A DNA stretch of 5,058 nucleotides from BM509 sp036396915 (GTDB taxonomy: Bacteria; Desulfobacterota; Desulfuromonadia; Desulfuromonadales; Geopsychrobacteraceae), in the NCBI GenBank assembly GCA_036396915.1, contig DASWJX010000271.1, positions 1 to 5,058 of the forward strand, given 5' to 3'. Of this stretch, positions 1-5,058 are shown in pieces. Every line of letters begins with the position of its first letter. Position 1 is the first letter of the stretch. The notes under the pieces were generated by a model. That model made no database searches. It had not been told where the DNA came from and worked only from the letters and a program-made list of their open reading frames with translations. The translations under genes and the position numbers were made by a program.

Positions 1-22
1 TCCTCTCGACAACGAAAAAATT

Positions 23-820
23 CTACAAGCGACTCATGGCGGTGCGCACGTTCCCGACCAGGTTGATCAAGCGGGGACCGATATCCGCCTCGATAACGTC
101 GCGACCCATCTGGAACGACGCGCCGCTGCAACTGAAAACCATGATTTCCGAGCCGTCCTCGGGCACCAGGGGGGCGGCTATAGCATGCACCTCCTTGCGC
201 CAGTCGCCCAGCGACAGACAGTAGCCCTTCTCGCGGTACTCGGCCAGACTCCGGTCGATGGCCGCCTTGATCCGCGGCCAGTTCTGCTCGTCGGCCGCAC
301 GGATCTGCTCGATCAGCTCCGCCCGCTCCTGCCCGGCCAGGGCGGCCAGGTAGGCCCGGCCCATGGAGGTGGTGGCGATCGGGATCTGCGAACCCACATC
401 CAGCTGCACGGCGTAGGTCGAGGCGTTGCGATAGGTGTCGATATACACCATGTCCAGGCGATCCCGCACGCCGAGGTTGACCGCCGCCTGGGTGTGCTCG
501 GCCAGGGCCTGCATCAGCGGCCGGGCAATGCGCCGCACATCCATCTGCCCGAGCAGGGAATAACTGAGACTGAGCACCGCGGTGCCGAGGCGATACTGGT
601 TGAGGTTCGGCGAGTAGCGCAGAAAGCCCCTTTCGGTCAGGGTGAAGGTCAGCCGTGAGACGGTGGATTTGGGCAAGCCGGTTCGCTCGGCGATCTGATT
701 GTTGCCGAGGAAGCGATCCCCCGCATGAAAGCAGCTCAAGACCTCAAGTCCCCGTGCCAGGGCGGTGACAAACTTGCGTTCCTTCTGCGGCAGGGCAGCT
801 GTTCCGTCTTCAAAAGCCAT
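23..820 (-). CDS. IclR-family transcriptional regulator (PcaR/PobR-like)
   Basis: A 265-residue DNA-binding regulator with the family's usual length and two-domain layout. Residues 16-80 form the winged helix-turn-helix: FVTALARGLEVLSCF leads in, then LGNNQIAERTGLPKSTVSRL (38-57) is the helix-turn-helix and YRLG (76-79) closes the wing. Residues about 95-262 form the IclR effector domain, with VNLGVRDRLDMVYID (114-128), the TSMGRAYLA segment (151-159) and the GWRKEV-like block GDWRKEVHAIAAPL (205-218). The lead-in resembles the PcaR/PobR/PcaU branch, which controls aromatic-acid catabolism; this is from memory of the family. I chose ATG at 820 for ribosome-site spacing; ATG 823 and GTG 841 are alternatives. 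Palindromes in the upstream gap suggest autoregulation. The effector is unknown; the neighbouring genes make a CoA ester, dicarboxylate or aromatic acid plausible. Confidence 0.93.
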   Translation of the reverse strand: MAFEDGTAALPQKERKFVTALARGLEVLSCFHAGDRFLGNNQIAERTGLPKSTVSRLTFTLTERGFLRYSPNLNQYRLGTAVLSLSYSLLGQMDVRRIARPLMQALAEHTQAAVNLGVRDRLDMVYIDTYRNASTYAVQLDVGSQIPIATTSMGRAYLAALAGQERAELIEQIRAADEQNWPRIKAAIDRSLAEYREKGYCLSLGDWRKEVHAIAAPLVPEDGSEIMVFSCSGASFQMGRDVIEADIGPRLINLVGNVRTAMSRL

Positions 821-827
821 CATGGTT

Positions 828-832
828 TCCTT
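828..832 (-). promoter_or_regulatory. Ribosome binding site of the IclR gene
   Basis: AAGGA on the minus strand is four bases before ATG at 823 and seven bases before ATG at 820. The second spacing is more usual. A GTG at 841 in the same frame lies upstream of this site and has no comparable one. Confidence 0.55.
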
Positions 833-840
833 GCAGTTCA

Positions 841-857
841 CGCTCGGACAACGAGCG
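841..857. promoter_or_regulatory. GC-rich 17-bp dyad beside the IclR start
   Basis: cgctcg and cgagcg are perfect 6-base arms around five bases, just upstream of the IclR ribosome binding site. Its size is near that of known IclR-family operators, and in the transcript it would form a hairpin in the 5' untranslated region. Either role would affect expression of the regulator; neither is proven. Confidence 0.35.
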
Positions 858-885
858 GCTAATTGACACCTTCCATAACACCGTT

Positions 886-899
886 TACTTTTAAAAGTA
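886..899. promoter_or_regulatory. 14-bp perfect palindrome at the predicted IclR transcription start (candidate operator)
   Basis: tacttttaaaagta is a perfect 14-base palindrome overlapping the end of the candidate -10 box and the predicted start site. IclR-family proteins bind short palindromes and commonly repress their own genes, so this position would suit autorepression. No second copy was seen in the other gaps of the window. Confidence 0.4.
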
Positions 900-926
900 G
901 ATACCTCATTACGGTCTTCAGGTCAA
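898..926 (-). promoter_or_regulatory. Candidate sigma-70 promoter for the IclR gene
   Basis: On the minus strand TTGACC (921-926) is a five-of-six -35 match, separated by 17 bases from TATCTA (898-903), a weak -10. Predicted transcription would start near 890, about 70 bases before the start codon. The -10 match is poor, so this is tentative, but it is the best-placed pair in the AT-rich gap and is directly followed by a palindrome. Confidence 0.35.
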
Positions 927-955
927 TGTTTTTGAACTATTTTTTCCACACTGCA

Positions 956-975
956 GTAAAATATTTATATTTTAC
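956..975. promoter_or_regulatory. AT-rich 20-bp dyad upstream of the IclR gene
   Basis: gtaaaata and tattttac are perfect 8-base arms around a four-base centre. It lies roughly 30 bases upstream of the candidate -35 box and about 135 bases from the IclR start codon. A protein-binding operator is possible; AT-rich dyads also occur by chance in low-GC gaps. The neighbouring stretch 976-1089 is GC-rich, holds an imperfect hairpin at 994-1010 without a T-run, and shows no gene. Confidence 0.35.
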
Positions 976-1089
976 CAGTTTTTTGAATCGCTTGTTCCGC
1001 AGTGCGGGACCCGAGAGCGCTGGCCGACAAGAATCATCCGCTGCCGTCTTCGCCGTCGCCGCAGCCGGATTTGCGCTTCGACGGCGTTT

Positions 1090-1488
1090 TCAATCCTCTT
1101 CGGGGATGGGCCACAACCGCTGGTCCTGCAGAACCTTGCGCAGCGCCTTGAGCCCCTGGTTCATGGCGGGAACGCCACCATAAACCGCAGTCTGGAATAT
1201 CACCTCGGCCAGCTCGCGCGGTTTGCAGCCCACGTTGAGAGCGGCCCGGAGGTGGAGTTCAAGCTCCTCGGTCTTTTCCAGGACGGTCAGGGCGGCGACA
1301 GCGACCATCTGCCGCTGCGGATGGGGGATCACCTGCCGGGCGTACATCCGACCGGTGATGAACAGCGAAAGATCTTTGGCCAGTGTGCGGTCGAAGGACT
1401 TCCACAGTTCATAGGGCTTCTCTGCCGAAACTCCCGTGAAATAGAGCTCGGCCGTCTCGGCGGTCTTTCTGGCGACATCGTCGGGCAT
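1090..1488 (-). CDS. Carboxymuconolactone decarboxylase (CMD) family protein
   Basis: A 132-residue, mostly helical protein, close to the usual length of the small CMD/PcaC-like members. The diagnostic region is residues 71-115: EKTEELELHLRAALNVGC, then PRELAEVIFQTAVYGG, then VPAMNQGLKAL, matching the family pattern of an acidic residue and His (Glu75, His79), followed by the helix ending in GGVPAxN. The CxxC redox pair of AhpD-type peroxidase partners is absent; the only cysteine in the region is Cys88. This argues for a decarboxylase or other non-redox role. The family includes 4-carboxymuconolactone decarboxylase of the beta-ketoadipate pathway, but many members act elsewhere, so the reaction is unassigned. 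I chose ATG at 1488 because AAAGGAG lies five bases upstream; the extension upstream to 1587 runs through the repeat-rich gap and looks non-coding. The IclR gene follows 269 bases downstream on the same strand. Confidence 0.88.
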   Translation of the reverse strand: MPDDVARKTAETAELYFTGVSAEKPYELWKSFDRTLAKDLSLFITGRMYARQVIPHPQRQMVAVAALTVLEKTEELELHLRAALNVGCKPRELAEVIFQTAVYGGVPAMNQGLKALRKVLQDQRLWPIPEED

Positions 1489-1493
1489 GGGTG

Positions 1494-1500
1494 CTCCTTT
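1494..1500 (-). promoter_or_regulatory. Ribosome binding site of the CMD gene
   Basis: AAAGGAG on the minus strand sits five bases before ATG at 1488. It is the strongest Shine-Dalgarno sequence in the window and settles the start, shortening the maximal reading frame by 33 codons. Confidence 0.75.
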
Positions 1501-1526
1501 CTCTGCACTGGGAGGGTGTCGGACCA

Positions 1527-1648
1527 TACGGGCCGAAGCGCAAACGTGGAAGTTTGAGACCAGATTTTGGCTCGCTTGAGAGCTCATAGCCAGAGCTACG
1601 GGCCGAAAAGGAGCTGAAATCTGGGCCAGGCAGCCGAATTTGCAGCCG
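1527..1648. repeat. Intergenic cluster of nested inverted and direct repeats
   Basis: The gap between the methyltransferase and CMD genes is dense in symmetry. An outer inverted repeat has 14-base arms at 1560-1573 and 1611-1624 (12 of 14 positions pair, CCAGATTT being the perfect part). Inside lies a hairpin with arms AGCTC (1581-1585) and GAGCT (1593-1597). A further hairpin has arms CAAAC (1541-1545) and GTTTG (1552-1556). The 11-base word tacgggccgaa is repeated directly at 1527 and 1597, and gcagccg at 1630 and 1642. It has no T-run like an intrinsic terminator. It could be a REP-type or miniature mobile repeat, or an RNA leader element for the CMD gene. Confidence 0.45.
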
Positions 1649-1673
1649 GTTCATGGATTAGTCCGGCACTCTC

Positions 1674-2528
1674 CTAGGCTTCGCGGTTAAAGGGACGACG
1701 GACAATCGCTTCGATGAGTGCAATCCGGTCTTCTTCGAGGTTCCGCAGCTGGTTTTGCGCCATGGCTGGAAATTCCGGGCCCAGCAGCAGCTGGAGACCC
1801 AAGGGCGCAGACCCCTGACTGGCAGCTTTTTCGTTCCGGCGCCGGAACCACAAGCGGCCCGTTTCGGTGCTGTCCCGCCAATGAAGGATCTCGAAGCCGC
1901 CCGCCTCCAGACTCTGCCGCAACTGCCGGGGCGTTTGCAGAAAGCTGATCGAAGGCTCCCGTGCCCAGGGGACCGGAAAGTGCACCGGCCCGCCCTCTCC
2001 GGAAAGGATATCGTAGAGGCCCAGCACCCCGCCGGGCTTCAATACCCGCAGCATCTCCCGGTACAACCGCGCCTTGTCGGCAATATTCATGGCCGCGTGC
2101 TGGGTCCATAAAACGTCGAAACTGGCGTCGGCAAAGGGCATTTCGAGGGCATTGCCGTGCCGGTACGCGACCCGCGCGTCGAGGCCGAGACGCCGGGCGA
2201 ACTGCGCCGCCAGACGGCAATAGTCCCGACAAAGATCGAGCCCGGTGACATGACAACCGAACTCCGTGGCAAGGCAGCGGGAAGCGCCGCCGAGACCGCT
2301 GCCGACATCCAGAACCTGCATCGTCTCATCGAGGCCGAGTTTTTGCGCCAGGGCAAGCGTGGCCCTGCGCCCGCCGACATGAAATTCGTCGATGCCAGCC
2401 AGTTCGCCAGCCCCGAGATGCTCGACCTCCAGCCCCGCCGCGTCCAGGGCGGTCAGGATCGCGCTTTCAAGGTCCTGACGGACATAGTGGGCCTCGACGC
2501 TGTCGGAAGCCAAATCGGGTCGGGACAT
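1674..2528 (-). CDS. Class I SAM-dependent methyltransferase, substrate unknown
   Basis: A 284-residue protein with a Rossmann-like methyltransferase fold. Motif I is VLDVGSGLGG at residues 72-81; Asp98 in VTGLDL is the likely acidic residue contacting the SAM ribose; HGNALEMPFADASFDVLW (124-141) carries the strand 4 region; LKPGGVLGLYD (163-173) is the usual post-motif strand. A leading helical stretch (1-50) followed by EFHVGGRRAT resembles the small-molecule N/C-methyltransferase group that includes sarcosine/dimethylglycine and UbiE-like enzymes. The substrate cannot be read from the sequence. Its ATG shares one base with the stop of the upstream carboxyltransferase gene (TGATG), and no good ribosome binding site precedes it, so translation probably depends on coupling. 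That implies a function linked to the carboxyltransferase, although no methyl transfer step is standard in such enzymes. Confidence 0.9.
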   Translation of the reverse strand: MSRPDLASDSVEAHYVRQDLESAILTALDAAGLEVEHLGAGELAGIDEFHVGGRRATLALAQKLGLDETMQVLDVGSGLGGASRCLATEFGCHVTGLDLCRDYCRLAAQFARRLGLDARVAYRHGNALEMPFADASFDVLWTQHAAMNIADKARLYREMLRVLKPGGVLGLYDILSGEGGPVHFPVPWAREPSISFLQTPRQLRQSLEAGGFEILHWRDSTETGRLWFRRRNEKAASQGSAPLGLQLLLGPEFPAMAQNQLRNLEEDRIALIEAIVRRPFNREA

Positions 2529-4492
2529 CAGTCGAGAGCCAGCAGAACCTGCCCGATCTCGACAGCGTCCCCTTCCCGAATCAGCAGTTGACTGACGGTG
2601 CCGTCCCGGTCGGCAATGATTTCGTTCTCCATTTTCATGGCTTCGAGGACAAGCAGCAGATCCCCCTCCAGAACCTGCTGGCCAGTCGTCACCTCCAGCT
2701 TCCAGATAGTGCCGGCAAGGGGAGCAACCACCCCGTTGCTCGCCGCGGCAGAGGGCTTCACCGCCTGCGGCGGCGCGGTCGGCGCGGTCGGCGCGGAACC
2801 CGGCCCGCCGACATAACTCAGCAGCGGTGTCCCGATCTCAACCGCAGCGCCTTCCTTGACCAGAAGAGCGGCGACAACACCCGCCTTCTCGGCCAGCACT
2901 TCGTGTTCCATCTTCATCGCTTCGAGGATGAAGAGCAGATCTCCTTCTTCCACTTCATCCCCGGGAGCCACCTCGATTTTCCAGATATTCCCGGCAAGAT
3001 GGGCATCAGCGGTGTCGGCCATAACCGGAGCCGCTGTCGCCCCGGCCGCAGAATCCACGGCGACAGCAGCGGAGGTCGCCGCGACAGCGTCCTCGCCGCC
3101 CGGAACCGGCTCAAAGGCATCGGGATTGTTGCGGTTTTCGATAAACTTCAGGCCGACTTGCGGGAACAGTGCATAGGTCAACACATCCTCGATCTCGTTT
3201 TCCGCCAGGCTGAGCCCCTTTTCCGACACCATTTGGCGCAGTTCGACCGTGAGCCTCTCCACCTCCGGCTCAAGCAGATCGGCCGGGCGACAGGTAATCG
3301 GTGCGCCCCCCTTGAGAACCCTGTCCTGCAACGCTTTGTTCACCGGCGCCGGCGTCGAACCATATTCGCCCTTGAGGACGGCGATCGTTTCCTTGGTCAT
3401 CGCCTTGAAACGCGCACCCGCCAATACATTCAAGACCGCCTGGCTGCCGACGATCTGCGAGGTCGGGGTGACCAGCGGCAGGAAACCGAGATCTTCACGC
3501 ACCGTGGGGATCTCCTCCAGCACCTGGTCGATCTTGTCGCCGGCCCCCTGCTCGCGAAGCTGATTTTCCATGTTGGTCAGCATGCCGCCGGGGACCTGCG
3601 CCATGATAATCCGCGAATCGATCCCCTTGAGCGCCCCCTCGAACCTGACGTATTTCTTCCGCACTTCGCGAAAATAGGCGGCGACCTCCTGCAGCAGGGC
3701 CAGATCAAGCCCGGTCGCGCGGTCGGTCTGCTCGGTCATGGCCACCAGAGTCTCGGTGGGGGAATGGGCGTAGGTCATGCTCATCGAAGAGATCGCGGTA
3801 TCGACGTTATCGATACCGGCCTCGATCGCCTTCAGGTAGGCGGCAGTGGACATGCCGGTGGTTGCATGGCAATGCATATGGATGGGGACCGCCAACGTTT
3901 CCTTGAGCCGCTTGACCAACTCGTAGGCCGTCGAGGGGGTGATCAGTCCGGCCATATCCTTGATGCAGAGCGAGTGTGCTCCCATATCCTCGATGCGCTT
4001 GCCCAGCTCCAACCAGTTGTCGATGGTATGCACCGGACTGACGGTGTAGGAGATACAGCCCTGGGCATGCTTGTCCTGGCTGATGACCGCCCTGATTGCC
4101 GTCTCGAGATTACGGGGGTCGTTCATGGCGTCAAAAACCCGGAACACGTCGATGCCGTTGACCGCTGCCCGCTCGACGAATTTCTCGACCACATCATCGG
4201 CATAATGACGATAGCCGAGAATATTCTGGCCCCGAAACAACATCTGCTGCGGGGTATTGGGCATCGCCTGCTTCAAAGCTCGCAGGCGCTCCCAGGGGTC
4301 CTCGCCCAAAAAACGGATACAGGAGTCGAAGGTGGCGCCGCCCCAGGTTTCCAGGGACCAGTAACCGACCCGATCAAGCTTTTCCGCGATCGGCAGCATA
4401 TCTTCAAGGCGCATCCGGGTAGCGAACAGTGACTGGTGCGCATCGCGCAGCACAAGTTCGGTGATCCCCAGGGGTTTTTGGGCCAGACTCAT
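2528..4492 (-). CDS. oadA: Oxaloacetate decarboxylase alpha / transcarboxylase 5S-type carboxyltransferase with two tandem biotinyl domains
   Basis: A 654-residue protein that should transfer a carboxyl group between a 2-oxoacid (pyruvate/oxaloacetate) and biotin. Residues 10-280 form the HMGL-like TIM barrel: RDAHQS with metal ligand Asp17, CIKDMAGL with Lys178 (the lysine carbamylated in this family) and HMHCH with His207 and His209. Residues 290-455 are the conserved carboxylase domain. After an Ala-rich linker (about 462-497) come two biotinyl domains, 498-561 and 591-654, each with an EAMKME motif (biotin lysines 527 and 620), joined by an Ala/Pro linker. Most OadA proteins have one such domain. 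I chose ATG at 4492 because AGAGG lies seven bases upstream; the in-frame ATG at 4519 has no ribosome binding site. The stop overlaps the methyltransferase start by one base. The symbol is provisional: the role could be oxaloacetate decarboxylase alpha, pyruvate carboxylase B, or a fused transcarboxylase 5S-1.3S subunit. No biotin carboxylase or membrane decarboxylase subunit is visible here. Confidence 0.93.
   Translation of the reverse strand: MSLAQKPLGITELVLRDAHQSLFATRMRLEDMLPIAEKLDRVGYWSLETWGGATFDSCIRFLGEDPWERLRALKQAMPNTPQQMLFRGQNILGYRHYADDVVEKFVERAAVNGIDVFRVFDAMNDPRNLETAIRAVISQDKHAQGCISYTVSPVHTIDNWLELGKRIEDMGAHSLCIKDMAGLITPSTAYELVKRLKETLAVPIHMHCHATTGMSTAAYLKAIEAGIDNVDTAISSMSMTYAHSPTETLVAMTEQTDRATGLDLALLQEVAAYFREVRKKYVRFEGALKGIDSRIIMAQVPGGMLTNMENQLREQGAGDKIDQVLEEIPTVREDLGFLPLVTPTSQIVGSQAVLNVLAGARFKAMTKETIAVLKGEYGSTPAPVNKALQDRVLKGGAPITCRPADLLEPEVERLTVELRQMVSEKGLSLAENEIEDVLTYALFPQVGLKFIENRNNPDAFEPVPGGEDAVAATSAAVAVDSAAGATAAPVMADTADAHLAGNIWKIEVAPGDEVEEGDLLFILEAMKMEHEVLAEKAGVVAALLVKEGAAVEIGTPLLSYVGGPGSAPTAPTAPPQAVKPSAAASNGVVAPLAGTIWKLEVTTGQQVLEGDLLLVLEAMKMENEIIADRDGTVSQLLIREGDAVEIGQVLLALD
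2531..3001 (-). repeat. Tandem duplication encoding two biotinyl-attachment domains
   Basis: Two 64-residue units, encoded at 2810-3001 and 2531-2722, align without gaps. By eye about 37 of 64 residues are identical, including IWK, EGDLL, LEAMKME and AVEIG. Both keep the Met-Lys-Met biotinylation motif; the lysine codons are at 2912-2914 and 2633-2635. The DNA of the two units has diverged clearly, so the duplication is old or the second domain came from another biotin carrier, and this is not an assembly artefact of a recent repeat. The first unit resembles the second more than chance would allow but differs in the strand leading up to the motif. Confidence 0.85.
2772..2796. repeat. Short 9-bp tandem repeat in the inter-biotinyl linker
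   Basis: The unit ggcgcggtc occurs 2.8 times (2772-2780, 2781-2789, 2790-2796). On the minus strand it encodes an in-frame Ala-Pro-Thr repeat in the flexible linker between the two biotinyl domains. Because the unit is three codons long, slippage would change linker length without breaking the frame. Confidence 0.8.
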
Positions 4493-4499
4493 GAATCGA

Positions 4500-4504
4500 C
4501 CTCT
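4500..4504 (-). promoter_or_regulatory. Ribosome binding site of the OadA-type gene
   Basis: AGAGG on the minus strand lies seven bases before ATG at 4492. It decides the start in favour of 4492 over the upstream in-frame ATG at 4519, which is preceded by an AT-rich stretch without purine-rich complementarity to 16S rRNA. Confidence 0.6.
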
Positions 4505-4602
4505 TTTCTTTATTGTCATTTAACAACAGACGGGATGGGCGGCAACGACCTTGTCGCCAAAGGTCCGCTCCCTTCCCGCAGATACTTTCGCAAACTTAAG
4601 AG

Positions 4603-4617
4603 GATGGCGTCGCCATC
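4603..4617 (-). other. Perfect hairpin overlapping the acyl-CoA carboxyltransferase stop codon
   Basis: GATGGCG and CGCCATC form a 7-bp perfect inverted repeat around a single base, beginning within the TGA stop. Allowing a realistic loop it gives a 6-bp stem with a three-base loop. No T-run follows on the minus strand, so it is not a standard intrinsic terminator. It may be an RNA processing or stability element between two genes that need different expression, or chance. Confidence 0.35.
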
Positions 4618-5058
4618 AACCCTTGATAATCCGGGGCAGCAGCATCTGGTGCACCGGGGTGATCGATTTCGGGTTCTGGTAGTTGGCCCCGGTGAAGGCC
4701 TGAATGTATTTGCGCAGATCGGGCAGGGCAACGATCTCGTCGACGAAGCCGGTCTTGGCGCAGTAGGCCGGGCGCGACTTGTCCTGATAGTCCTGAATCA
4801 TCCGGTTCATCTTCTCCAGGGTCGGGGCGAGGTCGTTGCCGGCGTCGTCCTCCTTGACCAGGCGTCGGGCATAGGAAGCCGCGGCGGCGGTTTCGCCGTG
4901 CATGACGTAGATCTCGGTAAGCGGGGTGCCGAGAGTGAACGCGTTGTTGTTGTTGGCCTGGGGACCGCACATGATGTAGTGAGCGGCGGCGGTTCCCTTG
5001 CGCAGCACGATGCACATCATCGCCAGCTCGGTCTGCTCGATGGAATAGACCAGCGACT
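4616..5058 (-). CDS. Acyl-CoA carboxyltransferase, C-terminal part (glutaconyl-CoA decarboxylase alpha-like), partial
   Basis: This gene enters from the right edge, so only its last 146 complete codons are visible, ending in TGA; the N-terminal half or more is missing. The family moves a carboxyl group between an acyl-CoA and biotin on a carrier protein, using a crotonase-type fold. Seen directly: LRKGTAAAHYIM followed by CGPQANNNNAF, then TEIYVMHGETAA, a lysine/aspartate-rich helix, GFVDEIVALPDLRKYIQAF and a tail ending HQMLLPRIIKG. From memory of the family, the last two blocks fit the alpha subunit of glutaconyl-CoA decarboxylase (GcdA) better than propionyl- or methylcrotonyl-CoA carboxylase beta subunits, which end differently. 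The next gene, 123 bases downstream on the same strand, supplies a second carboxyltransferase and biotin carriers, suggesting a shared complex. Substrate (glutaconyl-CoA, methylmalonyl-CoA or other) cannot be fixed from this fragment. Family call is firm; the GcdA-like assignment is moderate. Confidence 0.85.
   Translation of the reverse strand, partial: SLVYSIEQTELAMMCIVLRKGTAAAHYIMCGPQANNNNAFTLGTPLTEIYVMHGETAAAASYARRLVKEDDAGNDLAPTLEKMNRMIQDYQDKSRPAYCAKTGFVDEIVALPDLRKYIQAFTGANYQNPKSITPVHQMLLPRIIKG

Noticed and set aside
1..22. T-run after the IclR stop as an intrinsic terminator
   Set aside because: Six T residues follow the stop on the minus strand, but no GC-rich hairpin is visible directly before them and the window ends there.
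994..1010. Hairpin downstream of the CMD gene as an intrinsic terminator
   Set aside because: The minus-strand stem contains a mismatch and is followed by an A-rich, not T-rich, stretch, so it does not meet the pattern.
863..1183. Plus-strand open frame across the IclR-CMD gap
   Set aside because: It would begin at a TTG without a ribosome binding site, overlaps the end of the CMD gene, and its protein has no recognisable domain.
1489..1587. N-terminal extension of the CMD protein by 33 codons
   Set aside because: The extension lies in the repeat-rich gap, has no ribosome binding site and is absent from the family's usual length; ATG at 1488 has a strong site.
2588..4432. Long plus-strand open frame of 614 codons opposite the OadA-type gene
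   Set aside because: It is an antisense shadow of a strongly conserved gene, rich in His, Arg and Gly as expected from reading GC-biased codons backwards, and shows no domain or convincing start.
4596..5015. Alternative minus-strand frame over the acyl-CoA carboxyltransferase
   Set aside because: It is a frame-shifted shadow with Arg/Pro-rich composition; the frame ending at 4616 carries the recognisable family motifs.

Overview
The window is a GC-rich bacterial segment in which every convincing gene lies on the minus strand, so transcription runs from high to low coordinates. In transcription order it holds: the C-terminal part of an acyl-CoA carboxyltransferase resembling the glutaconyl-CoA decarboxylase alpha subunit (entering from the right edge); an oxaloacetate decarboxylase alpha / transcarboxylase 5S-type carboxyltransferase fused to two tandem biotinyl domains; a class I SAM-dependent methyltransferase translationally coupled to it; a small carboxymuconolactone decarboxylase (CMD) family protein; and an IclR-family regulator. 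No tRNA, rRNA, CRISPR array or transposase was seen. The organism cannot be fixed from the sequence. Gene content and composition would fit an anaerobic or facultative proteobacterium-like lineage such as the Desulfuromonadales, but this is a guess.

Right half (2528-5058): two biotin-dependent carboxyltransferases lie side by side, one of the acyl-CoA type and one of the 2-oxoacid type, and the second carries two intact biotin-acceptor motifs (Lys527 and Lys620). Together these are the parts expected of a biotin-dependent transcarboxylase, which moves a carboxyl group between an acyl-CoA and pyruvate/oxaloacetate without ATP. They could equally be pieces of a decarboxylase or carboxylase whose other subunits lie outside the window. 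The short beta-strand association segment that membrane-bound OadA proteins carry before the biotin domain is not apparent, which leans towards a soluble enzyme.

Middle (1090-2528): the methyltransferase starts on the last base of the carboxyltransferase stop codon (TGATG), so the two genes form one transcriptional unit. A 185-base gap rich in inverted repeats separates it from the CMD gene, which has its own strong ribosome binding site.

Left end (1-1089): a 248-base AT-rich gap holds a plausible promoter for the IclR gene, with a perfect 14-bp palindrome at the predicted transcription start, a 20-bp AT-rich dyad further upstream and a GC-rich dyad next to the start codon. The IclR gene probably regulates itself and may regulate the upstream cluster. 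Its N-terminus resembles the PcaR/PobR/PcaU branch, which is associated with aromatic-acid catabolism, and its neighbour belongs to the PcaC-containing CMD family. The cluster may therefore process carboxylated CoA or organic-acid intermediates of an aromatic or dicarboxylic acid pathway; this is inference.
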